Below are positions 1 to 5,021 of a stretch of 5,021 bases of DNA, one piece after another. Position 1 is the first letter of the stretch. The number at the start of each line of letters is the position of its first letter. The DNA is from Actinobacillus sp. (GTDB lineage: Bacteria > Pseudomonadota > Gammaproteobacteria > Enterobacterales > Pasteurellaceae): positions 1-5,021 of the forward strand of contig JAHHQY010000051.1 in NCBI GenBank assembly GCA_020026115.1, read 5' to 3'. Both the position numbers and the translations under genes were made by a program. Below the pieces are notes generated by a model. That model worked only from the letters and a program-made list of their open reading frames with translations, did no database searches and was not told the origin of the DNA.

Positions 1-1
1 A

Positions 2-232
2 TTTTCAAATTATGCTCAAAATAATTTACATTTATATCCGCTTTTATTTTTTGTTTTAATGAGTGCTATGTTAATTTTTTACCCTAGCCTAGATAAAGCC
101 TTTAAAGCTTTTTATACGGGACTTGAAAAACTCCCTAAATTATTATGGATTGTTATCTTTACGGCCATTTTCTTGTTAATTAGTTATTTCTCTCCAACGG
201 GAATTCCTGGGTTTATTTATGCAAACTTCTAA
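2..232 (+). CDS. MBOAT-family O-acyltransferase, C-terminal fragment (probable PatA/AlgI-like)
   Basis: Only the last 76 codons are in the window; the gene starts upstream of base 1. The frame is open from base 2 to the TAA at 230-232. The fragment has two hydrophobic, probably membrane-spanning stretches (fragment residues about 11-27 and 47-63), separated by a short segment with Lys, Asp and Glu, and ends in PGFIYANF. A final membrane helix followed by a short tail ending in FIY-x-x-F is typical of AlgI/DltB-like MBOAT proteins. These inner-membrane proteins pass acyl groups from a cytoplasmic donor to the periplasm. The two SGNH proteins that follow suggest this is PatA, the acetyl translocator for peptidoglycan O-acetylation. 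The catalytic MBOAT histidine lies outside the window, so the family call depends on the tail and on context. An alginate-type or other polysaccharide acetylase is the main alternative. Confidence 0.68.
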   Translation, partial: FSNYAQNNLHLYPLLFFVLMSAMLIFYPSLDKAFKAFYTGLEKLPKLLWIVIFTAIFLLISYFSPTGIPGFIYANF

Positions 233-1250
233 AAAACATACTTTACTTATCTATCTTGTTTTATTGGCAAGTGCTGCTGTGGTCATTTTTTTTAGCCAAG
301 GTTCTATCAATCATTATTGGCAACAGACTTATCATCAAAAAAGCCCTTTACAAAAATATTTACCTTACCCTTGGTTTACACAAGGCGAAATTTGGCAAGC
401 GCAACTTTTTGCCTTTTTCGATCCTTTTATTCCTGAAAATATCGCCTTAACCACGCTTTCCAACCCTAAAGTTATGGCGCAACCCTTAACTCAGGAAACA
501 AACAGCCAGTTTTCGGCGCGAGATGTTCAGGTTAAAAAAATTACGCCCGTTGAGCAAAAAGCCAGCGTTACGCCAGCTGAGCCTCCTGTTATCAACAAAA
601 TATCCAGCGATATTTTACTTCATGCCGGCGATCAAGTTTTTTTTGCCGGCGACTCCTTAATGCAAGGCGTAGCGCCTCATGTGCAAAAAGCTTTGCGTAA
701 GCAATACCATTTAAAAAGCATTAATTTAAGTCAACAAAGTACTGGACTTTCTTATCCGCATTTTTTTAACTGGCCGAAAACAATTGCAGAAACCTTAGCG
801 AAAAATCCCAATATTAAAGCCTTAATTATTTTTTTAGGGCCAAACGATCCTTGGGATATTCCCAATCCTAAAAAGCCAGGGGGACGCTATTTAAAATTCC
901 AATCTGCGGAATGGGAAGCGGTTTATCGTTCACGTATTGAAGCGATCTTACAATCGGCTAAGGCGCATCATGTTCAAGTGATGTGGCTTGGTATACCTTA
1001 TATGCGCAAAAATAAATTAAATACGCAAGTTCGTTATTTAGATGAAGTGATTGAAAAAACGGTGCGAGATCGTGCTATTTTTCTTCCGACTAAACAATTG
1101 TTAAGTAATACGGACGGTTATCAACTAACGATTAAAAAAGAGGGAAAAGTACAAACGGTACGTTTAAAAGATGGCATTCATTTCTCTTTAACTGGACAAA
1201 AAATTTTAGCTGATTATGTGTTAGAACATTTAAAATATCAGGAGAATTAG
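219..1250 (+). CDS. patB: Membrane-anchored SGNH/DUF459-type protein, probable peptidoglycan O-acetyltransferase PatB
   Basis: This 343-residue protein has one N-terminal hydrophobic helix (about residues 8-26) without a clear cleavage site, so it is probably anchored in the inner membrane facing the periplasm. A variable Gln/Pro/Thr-rich linker runs to about residue 135, followed by an SGNH domain. Block I is GDSLMQG with the expected nucleophile Ser146, block II has Gly176, block III is GPND with Asn209, and block V is DGIH with Asp318 and His321. All four hallmark residues are present, so the enzyme should be active. In Neisseria, PatB (about 325 aa) has this anchor-plus-SGNH layout and transfers acetyl from the PatA system to the C6 hydroxyl of MurNAc. 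The ATG at 219 is the first in frame after a stop at 177-179. It overlaps the MBOAT gene by 14 nt and has no strong Shine-Dalgarno, which suggests translational coupling. The alternatives are another DUF459 accessory acetylase or an esterase; the symbol is inferred. Confidence 0.74.
   Translation: MQTSKKHTLLIYLVLLASAAVVIFFSQGSINHYWQQTYHQKSPLQKYLPYPWFTQGEIWQAQLFAFFDPFIPENIALTTLSNPKVMAQPLTQETNSQFSARDVQVKKITPVEQKASVTPAEPPVINKISSDILLHAGDQVFFAGDSLMQGVAPHVQKALRKQYHLKSINLSQQSTGLSYPHFFNWPKTIAETLAKNPNIKALIIFLGPNDPWDIPNPKKPGGRYLKFQSAEWEAVYRSRIEAILQSAKAHHVQVMWLGIPYMRKNKLNTQVRYLDEVIEKTVRDRAIFLPTKQLLSNTDGYQLTIKKEGKVQTVRLKDGIHFSLTGQKILADYVLEHLKYQEN
1240..1244 (+). promoter_or_regulatory. Ribosome binding site of the SGNH lipoprotein gene
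   Basis: AGGAG lies 7 nt before the ATG at 1252, inside the last codons of the preceding gene. It is much stronger than anything in front of the patB-like gene. It supports the start that gives a lipoprotein signal peptide. Confidence 0.8.
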
Positions 1251-1251
1251 T

Positions 1252-2352
1252 ATGCGAAAATCGCTGTGGCTCACACTTTTGTGTTTAACCGGCTGTGCTA
1301 ATCATGAAATCCGAGAAAGTTGGCAAAATAAACTTTACGCTTTACAACAAGGGGAAAATCTTAAATTCCGCATTGTGCAAATTGGCGATTCTCATACCGC
1401 AGCGGATTTTTTCTCTCAAGCCGTGCGTAAGCGTTTACAAGCTCATTTTGGTAACGGCGGACTTGGTTTTGTTTACCCCGTGGCAGTACGAGGACAACAA
1501 AATGCCAACGTGCAACAGCTTTCACAAAATTGGCTCAGCTTTCGCCAACGAGATCCTGATAATGAAAAACCCCCTCTTGGCGGTATTGTCAGCGTTGCGC
1601 AAGAAAACAACTGGGCGAAAATTATTCCCTATCAGCCTATTCAATCTTTGCAATATATACGCTTTAATTTCAAACCTGAGTCATTAGCGAATCACCTTCT
1701 TTTACGCGACGGAAAACAGCGCACCTTGCAAATTAAACCTGCGACGAAGAAATGGCAAAGCACTTTGGTGAAAGCCTTTTTACCCTTACAAGTCCAATCG
1801 GAAAACGGCTTAGCCAAACTCGGGCAACTGCATATTGAAAACAACAAAAAAGGACTGATTTATTCCGCCTTAGGCATCAATGGCGCACGCTTAAGTTCGT
1901 TAAATAAATGGCAAGACAATTGGTTGCAAGAGCTAAAAAAATCTCAACCGGATTTAATTATCCTCTCTTTTGGTTCAAATGAGATTTTTAATCCTTACCT
2001 TAATATTCAAGCAGAAAAACAACGTTGGAGCCTGCAAATTAAAAAAATTAAGCAAGCCTTACCCAATACGGGCTTATTGTTGATTAGCGCCCCAGATATG
2101 AATACGGCTCAGAAAAATCACTGTCTCGCGCCGAAAAATTTAAGCGCTATTTTAAAAATGCAAAAACAATTAGCGAAAAATTTCCGCTTGAAATTATGGT
2201 CATGGCAAGAGGCTATGGGCGGAAATTGTGCGATGTATCGTTATCAACAGCAAGGTCTTGCCAGAAAAGATGGCGTTCATCTGACCATTAAAGGCTATGA
2301 AATGACTGGGAAGAAATTTGCCGATTATTTAATTAAACTTGCGAAACCTTAA
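1252..2352 (+). CDS. ape1: SGNH-family lipoprotein hydrolase, probable peptidoglycan O-acetylesterase Ape1
   Basis: This 366-residue protein begins with a short lipoprotein signal peptide: basic residues 2-3, a hydrophobic core, and the lipobox LTGC with the lipidated Cys at 15. Ala and Asn follow, with no Asp at +2, so outer-membrane sorting is expected. The SGNH blocks are split. Block I is IGDSHTAAD with Ser47, while block II (Gly208/Gly211 in GINGAR), block III (FGSNE with Asn243) and block V (DGVH with Asp340 and His343) come after about residue 205. The intervening residues, about 85-200, are rich in beta-type sequence. They match the position of the CBM35-like domain inserted in Neisseria Ape1, which is of similar length. 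Ape1 removes O-acetyl groups from MurNAc so that lytic transglycosylases can cut the glycan. The start lies one base after the previous stop, so the gene is probably co-transcribed. An esterase acting on another periplasmic glycan is the alternative. Confidence 0.75.
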   Translation: MRKSLWLTLLCLTGCANHEIRESWQNKLYALQQGENLKFRIVQIGDSHTAADFFSQAVRKRLQAHFGNGGLGFVYPVAVRGQQNANVQQLSQNWLSFRQRDPDNEKPPLGGIVSVAQENNWAKIIPYQPIQSLQYIRFNFKPESLANHLLLRDGKQRTLQIKPATKKWQSTLVKAFLPLQVQSENGLAKLGQLHIENNKKGLIYSALGINGARLSSLNKWQDNWLQELKKSQPDLIILSFGSNEIFNPYLNIQAEKQRWSLQIKKIKQALPNTGLLLISAPDMNTAQKNHCLAPKNLSAILKMQKQLAKNFRLKLWSWQEAMGGNCAMYRYQQQGLARKDGVHLTIKGYEMTGKKFADYLIKLAKP

Positions 2353-2371
2353 CGCCTGAAAATGTTTAAGC

Positions 2372-2405
2372 AAAAAAAAAACGCCGAAAATCTTAATTTT
2401 CGGCG
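2372..2405 (-). terminator. Intrinsic terminator of glmS, possibly bidirectional
   Basis: A perfect 10-bp stem (2382-2391 with 2396-2405) closes a 4-nt loop in the 68-bp gap between two convergent genes. On the - strand the stem is followed at once by ten T (2372-2381, A on the + strand), a textbook intrinsic terminator for glmS. On the + strand only a weaker T-rich stretch follows (about 2411-2425), so it may also stop the acetylation operon, less efficiently. Confidence 0.9.
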
Positions 2406-2420
2406 CGAGTTAAATTTATT

Positions 2421-4253
2421 TTATTCTACCGTAACGGCTTTGGCTAAGTTACGAGGTTGATCCACATCCGTTCCTTTAATTAACGCCACATGGTATGCCA
2501 ATAACTGCATTGGTACCGTATAAATAATCGGCGCAGTTAAATGATTAACCGTTGGCATTTTTACAATTTTCATTGTTTTGCTGGATGTAAAACTCGTATT
2601 ATGATCGGTAAAGACAAATAATTCACCGCCACGAGCTTGCACTTCTTGCACATTCGATTTTACTTTTTCTAATAAATCATTACTTGGCGCAATCACTACA
2701 ACAGGCATATCCGCATCAATTAAGGCTAATGGCCCATGTTTTAATTCCCCAGCAGCATAAGCTTGAGCGTGAATATAAGATATTTCTTTTAATTTTAACG
2801 CCGCTTCCATTGCGATAGGATAATATTCACCACGACCTAAGAATAAACTATGATGTTTTTCACTAAAGTCTTCTGATAATTTTTCAATTTGCTTATCAAA
2901 ACTTAACACACTTTCTAATTGCGCTGGCACGCTATGTAATGCTTGAACAATTTCTGCTTCTTTTTCAGCACTTAAATTACCCGTTGCTTTACCAATGGCC
3001 GTAACTAACATCAATAATGCCACTAATTGTGCTGTAAAGGCTTTAGTACTCGCTACGCCAATTTCTGTGCCTGCGCGGGTCATAAAGGCTAAATCAGACT
3101 CACGCACTAAACTTGAACCTGAAACGTTACAAATTGTCATTGTGTGTGCAAAACCACGTTCTTTGGCAATACGTAATGCAGCTAAAGTATCTGCGGTTTC
3201 ACCTGACTGAGAAAGTGTTAACAATAAGCTGTTTGGACGAGTAACAAAGTTGCGATAACGAAATTCAGAGGCAATTTCCACATCACAACTTATTCCCGCT
3301 AAATCTTCAAACCAATAACGGGCAACCATACCAGCATGGTAAGATGTTCCACAGGCAATAATTTGTACATGCTGAATATCTTTTAAAATTTCATTTGCCC
3401 CATTACCAATACTGTTTACGATCATTTCGTTATTGGTTAAGCGTCCTTCCATCGTATTCGCAAGTGCTACGGGTTGTTCAAAAATTTCTTTTTGCATAAA
3501 GTGGCGATACTGCCCTTTATCAGCAACGTCATATTCTGTATTAACGTTATGTAATTGACGTTCAACTTTTTCACCTTGAGCATTATAAATATGCACTTCA
3601 CGACGGGTAATTTCAGCAATATCCCCTTCTTCTAAATACATAAAACGGCGCGTTACATTTAAGAGCGCTAATTGATCGGATGCTAAATAATTTTCACCAA
3701 TACCTAAACCAATCACTAAAGGCGAACCTGAACGTGCAGCAATCACATGTTCCGGCTCAAGACGGCTCATAACCACCATGCCATAAGCACCGGTTAATTG
3801 TTTTACCGTTTTTTGCACCGCTTCTAATAAACTTCCTGCGCTTTGCATTTCTAAATTGACTAAATGTGCAATCACTTCTGTATCAGTTTGTGAAGTAAAG
3901 ACATAACCTTTTTCTTGCAACATAGCGCGTAATTCTTGGTGGTTTTCAATAATGCCATTATGTACAACGGCATAATCACCAGAAACATGCGGATGAGCGT
4001 TTGCTTCATTAGGTTCACCATGCGTTGCCCAACGCGTATGAGCAATACCTGTTCCCCCGGTTAAAGGCTGTTTTTCTAATTTATCCGCTAAAACTTGTAC
4101 TTTCCCCAATGCGCGTAAACGCGCTAAATGATGTTCGCCATCGACTACGGCTAATCCTGCAGAGTCATAGCCACGATATTCAAGGCGTTGCAAGCCGTGA
4201 ATTAAAATTTCAGCGACATCTCGCTGTGCTACTGCACCAACAATTCCACACAT
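2421..4253 (-). CDS. glmS: Glutamine--fructose-6-phosphate aminotransferase (isomerizing) GlmS
   Basis: This 610-residue cytoplasmic enzyme makes glucosamine-6-phosphate from fructose-6-phosphate and glutamine, the first committed step to UDP-GlcNAc for peptidoglycan and lipopolysaccharide. The N-terminal class II glutaminase domain begins MCGIVGA; Cys2 becomes the N-terminal nucleophile once Met is removed. It also shows HTRWATHG (72-79), the HNG oxyanion-hole motif (98-100) and Asp124. Two SIS domains follow (about 285-425 and 460-600), with sugar-phosphate binding at CGTS (301-304) and SQSGET (348-353). Glu490, His506 and Lys605 correspond to the isomerase-site residues of E. coli GlmS, which is 609 aa. 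The frame is open upstream to an ATG at 4370, but the ATG at 4251-4253 is correct: it exposes the essential Cys and has a good ribosome binding site. The leader is too short for a Gram-positive glmS ribozyme. The gene is intact, separated from hup by a terminator, and convergent with the acetylation operon. Confidence 0.98.
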   Translation of the reverse strand: MCGIVGAVAQRDVAEILIHGLQRLEYRGYDSAGLAVVDGEHHLARLRALGKVQVLADKLEKQPLTGGTGIAHTRWATHGEPNEANAHPHVSGDYAVVHNGIIENHQELRAMLQEKGYVFTSQTDTEVIAHLVNLEMQSAGSLLEAVQKTVKQLTGAYGMVVMSRLEPEHVIAARSGSPLVIGLGIGENYLASDQLALLNVTRRFMYLEEGDIAEITRREVHIYNAQGEKVERQLHNVNTEYDVADKGQYRHFMQKEIFEQPVALANTMEGRLTNNEMIVNSIGNGANEILKDIQHVQIIACGTSYHAGMVARYWFEDLAGISCDVEIASEFRYRNFVTRPNSLLLTLSQSGETADTLAALRIAKERGFAHTMTICNVSGSSLVRESDLAFMTRAGTEIGVASTKAFTAQLVALLMLVTAIGKATGNLSAEKEAEIVQALHSVPAQLESVLSFDKQIEKLSEDFSEKHHSLFLGRGEYYPIAMEAALKLKEISYIHAQAYAAGELKHGPLALIDADMPVVVIAPSNDLLEKVKSNVQEVQARGGELFVFTDHNTSFTSSKTMKIVKMPTVNHLTAPIIYTVPMQLLAYHVALIKGTDVDQPRNLAKAVTVE

Positions 4254-4259
4254 CTTTAT

Positions 4260-4264
4260 TTCCT
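4260..4264 (-). promoter_or_regulatory. Ribosome binding site of glmS
   Basis: AGGAA on the - strand, 6 nt before the ATG at 4253. Together with the need for an N-terminal catalytic Cys, it fixes the glmS start and rules out the 39-residue in-frame extension. Confidence 0.88.
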
Positions 4265-4287
4265 GTTTGATTTTTAAGCTTTTTCGC

Positions 4288-4303
4288 TTTTTATAAAAAA
4301 TAA
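4288..4303 (-). repeat. 16-nt AT-rich element in the glmS leader, copy 1
   Basis: On the - strand this reads TTATTTTTTATAAAAA and contains a 12-nt perfect palindrome. An identical 16-nt copy lies in the hup leader at 4741-4756. In both places CGAAAA follows within 1-3 nt on the start-codon side. The function is unknown. It is low-complexity in an AT-rich genome, so chance is possible. Confidence 0.5.
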
Positions 4304-4311
4304 TGGCGCGT

Positions 4312-4317
4312 ATTCTA
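4312..4317 (-). promoter_or_regulatory. Candidate -10 element of the glmS promoter
   Basis: On the - strand TAGAAT (5 of 6 matches to TATAAT) lies about 60 nt before the glmS ATG and downstream of the hup terminator, followed by a GC-rich stretch where transcription could start (near 4305). No good -35 is visible at 16-18 nt upstream; that stretch is T-rich (around 4334-4350) and might act as an UP-like tract. The inferred leader is about 50 nt. Confidence 0.45.
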
Positions 4318-4370
4318 GCGTATTTTGCTTGTTTAAAAAATAAAAAATTTTTTGCTTGCCTTTTAGACAT

Positions 4371-4399
4371 AAAAAAAGCCCTGTTAAATAACAGGGCTT
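4371..4399 (-). terminator. Intrinsic terminator of hup
   Basis: A perfect 10-bp stem with a GC-rich core (4376-4385 with 4390-4399) and a 4-nt loop begins 15 nt after the hup stop codon. On the - strand it runs into a T tract (4371-4377, part of it in the stem). It separates hup transcription from glmS. Confidence 0.92.
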
Positions 4400-4414
4400 A
4401 AAAAACGGATTTTC

Positions 4415-4687
4415 TTATTGAATCGCATCTTTTAATGCTTTACCTGCAACAAATGCTGGTACTTTTGCCGCTGCAATTTCAATGGCTTCGCCAGTACGTG
4501 GGTTACGACCAGTACGTGCTTTACGTTCATTTACTTTAAAAGTACCAAAACCGATAAGTTGCACTGCATCACCGGCTTTTAAGCTTTCAGTTACTGCAGC
4601 TAAAGTTGCTTCCAATGCAGCTTTTGCGTCTTTTTTAGATAAATCTGCTTTGCTTGCAATTGCATCGATTAAATCTGTTTTGTTCAT
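4415..4687 (-). CDS. hupA: DNA-binding protein HU-alpha
   Basis: This 90-residue nucleoid protein is exactly the usual HU length and from memory nearly collinear with E. coli HupA: it shares the MNKT start, KAALE, GDAVQL-GFGTFKVN, TGRNP and VPAF. HU binds DNA without strict sequence preference, bends it, and supports replication, recombination and nucleoid structure. The N-terminal helical dimerisation part covers about residues 1-40. The beta-arm carries GFGTF (46-50) and RNPRTG (61-66), where Pro63 is the residue that intercalates into DNA. There is no extension, so IHF is unlikely: IHF subunits are longer or diverge in the arm. A good Shine-Dalgarno (AGAGGAA, 4695-4701) lies 7 nt before the ATG at 4685-4687. 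It sits downstream of the yjaG-like gene, the same neighbour as in E. coli. The gene is intact. HupB is the only serious alternative and is less likely by sequence. Confidence 0.97.
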   Translation of the reverse strand: MNKTDLIDAIASKADLSKKDAKAALEATLAAVTESLKAGDAVQLIGFGTFKVNERKARTGRNPRTGEAIEIAAAKVPAFVAGKALKDAIQ

Positions 4688-4740
4688 AAATCAATTCCTC
4701 TGTTTTTTTTGATTTAATTGGTCGAAAAACATTTTCGTCT

Positions 4741-4756
4741 TTTTTATAAAAAATAA
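4741..4756 (-). repeat. 16-nt AT-rich element in the hup leader, copy 2
   Basis: Identical to the copy at 4288-4303 in the glmS leader, in the same orientation relative to the downstream gene. On the start-codon side a short inverted repeat follows, CGAAAA and its complement with a 3-nt centre (4723-4737). On the other side is the hairpin at 4756-4768. The role is unknown. Confidence 0.5.
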
Positions 4757-4768
4757 CTGTCCTACAGT
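4756..4768 (-). terminator. Possible weak terminator or leader hairpin between the yjaG-like gene and hup
   Basis: On the - strand ACTGT-AGG-ACAGT forms a 5-bp stem (6 with a G-U pair) and is followed by a T-rich run. It lies about 70 nt after the yjaG-like stop. The stem is short, so this may be a weak terminator, a leader structure of hup, or nothing. Confidence 0.25.
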
Positions 4769-4806
4769 CCGCATCAAGATACATTAAATTAGCGAAATTA
4801 CAAAGA

Positions 4807-4836
4807 GTTATATGCATTTTTTGTGGGTTTGATCAA
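4807..4836 (-). promoter_or_regulatory. Candidate hup promoter
   Basis: On the - strand TTGATC (4831-4836, 4 of 6 matches to TTGACA) and TATAAC (4807-4812, 5 of 6 matches to TATAAT) are 18 nt apart, just after the yjaG-like stop codon. A start near 4800 would give a leader of about 110 nt. Weaker pairs exist closer to hup, for example TTGTAA (4799-4804) with TATCTT (4777-4782), so the true site is uncertain. Confidence 0.38.
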
Positions 4837-4837
4837 C

Positions 4838-5021
4838 TTATTTTACAAATTCCACGCCAATGTTAGAAATTCCGACTTCTTTTAGCTCATTTTTTAAGTC
4901 TAAAATTAAAGCTACGTTATGCTTTTCACAATCTTTTAAGGCACGATAAATTTGCCATTGCACATCTAATTCTTGCTCAATTTGCGGGTCATTTTTTAAG
5001 TCTGTTTCACTTAAAGCCACT
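4838..5021 (-). CDS. yjaG: YjaG/DUF416 family protein, C-terminal fragment
   Basis: Only the last 60 codons before the TAA at 4838-4840 are present; the frame is open to the window edge and the gene starts beyond it. The visible part is charged and probably helical, and ends in LILDLKNELKEVGISNIGVE. The SNIG tail and the location directly upstream of hup match the DUF416 protein YjaG (about 196 aa in E. coli, next to hupA). The GTG at 5018-5020 is an internal Val codon, not a start. The function of YjaG is not established; the fragment suggests a small soluble cytoplasmic protein. The call relies on a short tail and gene order. Confidence 0.78.
   Translation of the reverse strand, partial: VALSETDLKNDPQIEQELDVQWQIYRALKDCEKHNVALILDLKNELKEVGISNIGVEFVK

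Noticed and set aside
1295..1687. 130-codon open frame within the Ape1-like gene
   Set aside because: It lies in another frame of a gene with clear SGNH motifs, and shows no coherent domain or ribosome binding site.
3817..3825. Near-match to the DNA uptake signal ACAAGCGGT (8 of 9, - strand)
   Set aside because: One mismatch inside conserved GlmS coding sequence; no perfect uptake signal of either Pasteurellaceae type was seen in the window, so I treat it as chance. A weaker 7-of-9 match lies at 915-923.
4251..4370. 39-residue N-terminal extension of GlmS from an ATG at 4370
   Set aside because: GlmS needs Cys at the processed N-terminus, the ATG at 4253 has a good ribosome binding site, and the extension is basic, AT-driven and overlaps the promoter region next to the hup terminator.
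4482..4712. Open frame on the + strand opposite hup
   Set aside because: It is the antisense shadow of a highly conserved gene, with no sensible start signal or recognisable protein.
4635..4817. 60-codon - strand open frame overlapping the hup start and leader
   Set aside because: It runs out of frame into hup and across its leader, its product is not recognisable, and the hup start with its Shine-Dalgarno explains the region better.
5018..5020. GTG as a possible start of a 60-residue protein
   Set aside because: The frame stays open to the window edge and the fragment looks like the tail of a longer YjaG-type protein, so this is an internal Val codon.

Overview
This is an AT-rich chromosomal window, most likely from a member of the Pasteurellaceae (Gammaproteobacteria). 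The basis is an HU protein very close to enterobacterial HU-alpha, a gamma-type GlmS, and the C-terminus of a YjaG/DUF416-type protein directly upstream of hup, all in low-GC DNA. I cannot fix the genus: no perfect copy of either Pasteurellaceae DNA uptake signal (AAGTGCGGT or ACAAGCGGT) is visible.

Left half, + strand (about 1-2352): three tightly packed genes that look like one operon. They are the 3' end of an MBOAT-type membrane O-acyltransferase (2-232, cut by the window edge), a membrane-anchored SGNH/DUF459-type protein (219-1250, overlapping the MBOAT gene by 14 nt), and a lipoprotein SGNH hydrolase (1252-2352, one base after the previous stop). Order, sizes and motifs fit the peptidoglycan O-acetylation set known from Neisseria and Campylobacter: PatA moves acetyl groups across the inner membrane, PatB transfers them to MurNAc, and Ape1 removes them again so that lytic transglycosylases can act. 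This assignment rests on family knowledge and context and has not been tested by a search.

Right half, - strand (2421-5021): read in the direction of transcription, the 3' end of a yjaG-like gene (cut by the window edge), hup (HU-alpha, 90 aa) and glmS (610 aa). hup ends in a clear intrinsic terminator before the glmS leader, so glmS probably has its own promoter in the 161-bp gap. glmS converges on the acetylation operon, and a 10-bp hairpin in the 68-bp gap terminates glmS and perhaps also the operon.

GlmS makes glucosamine-6-phosphate, the first committed precursor of UDP-GlcNAc and hence of peptidoglycan, so both halves touch cell-wall metabolism, although opposite strands argue against co-transcription. 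I see no mobile element, CRISPR array, tRNA, rRNA or phage gene. The most curious non-coding signal is a 16-nt AT-rich element repeated identically in the leaders of hup and glmS. No gap between genes exceeds 165 bases. I do not see an undescribed system here.
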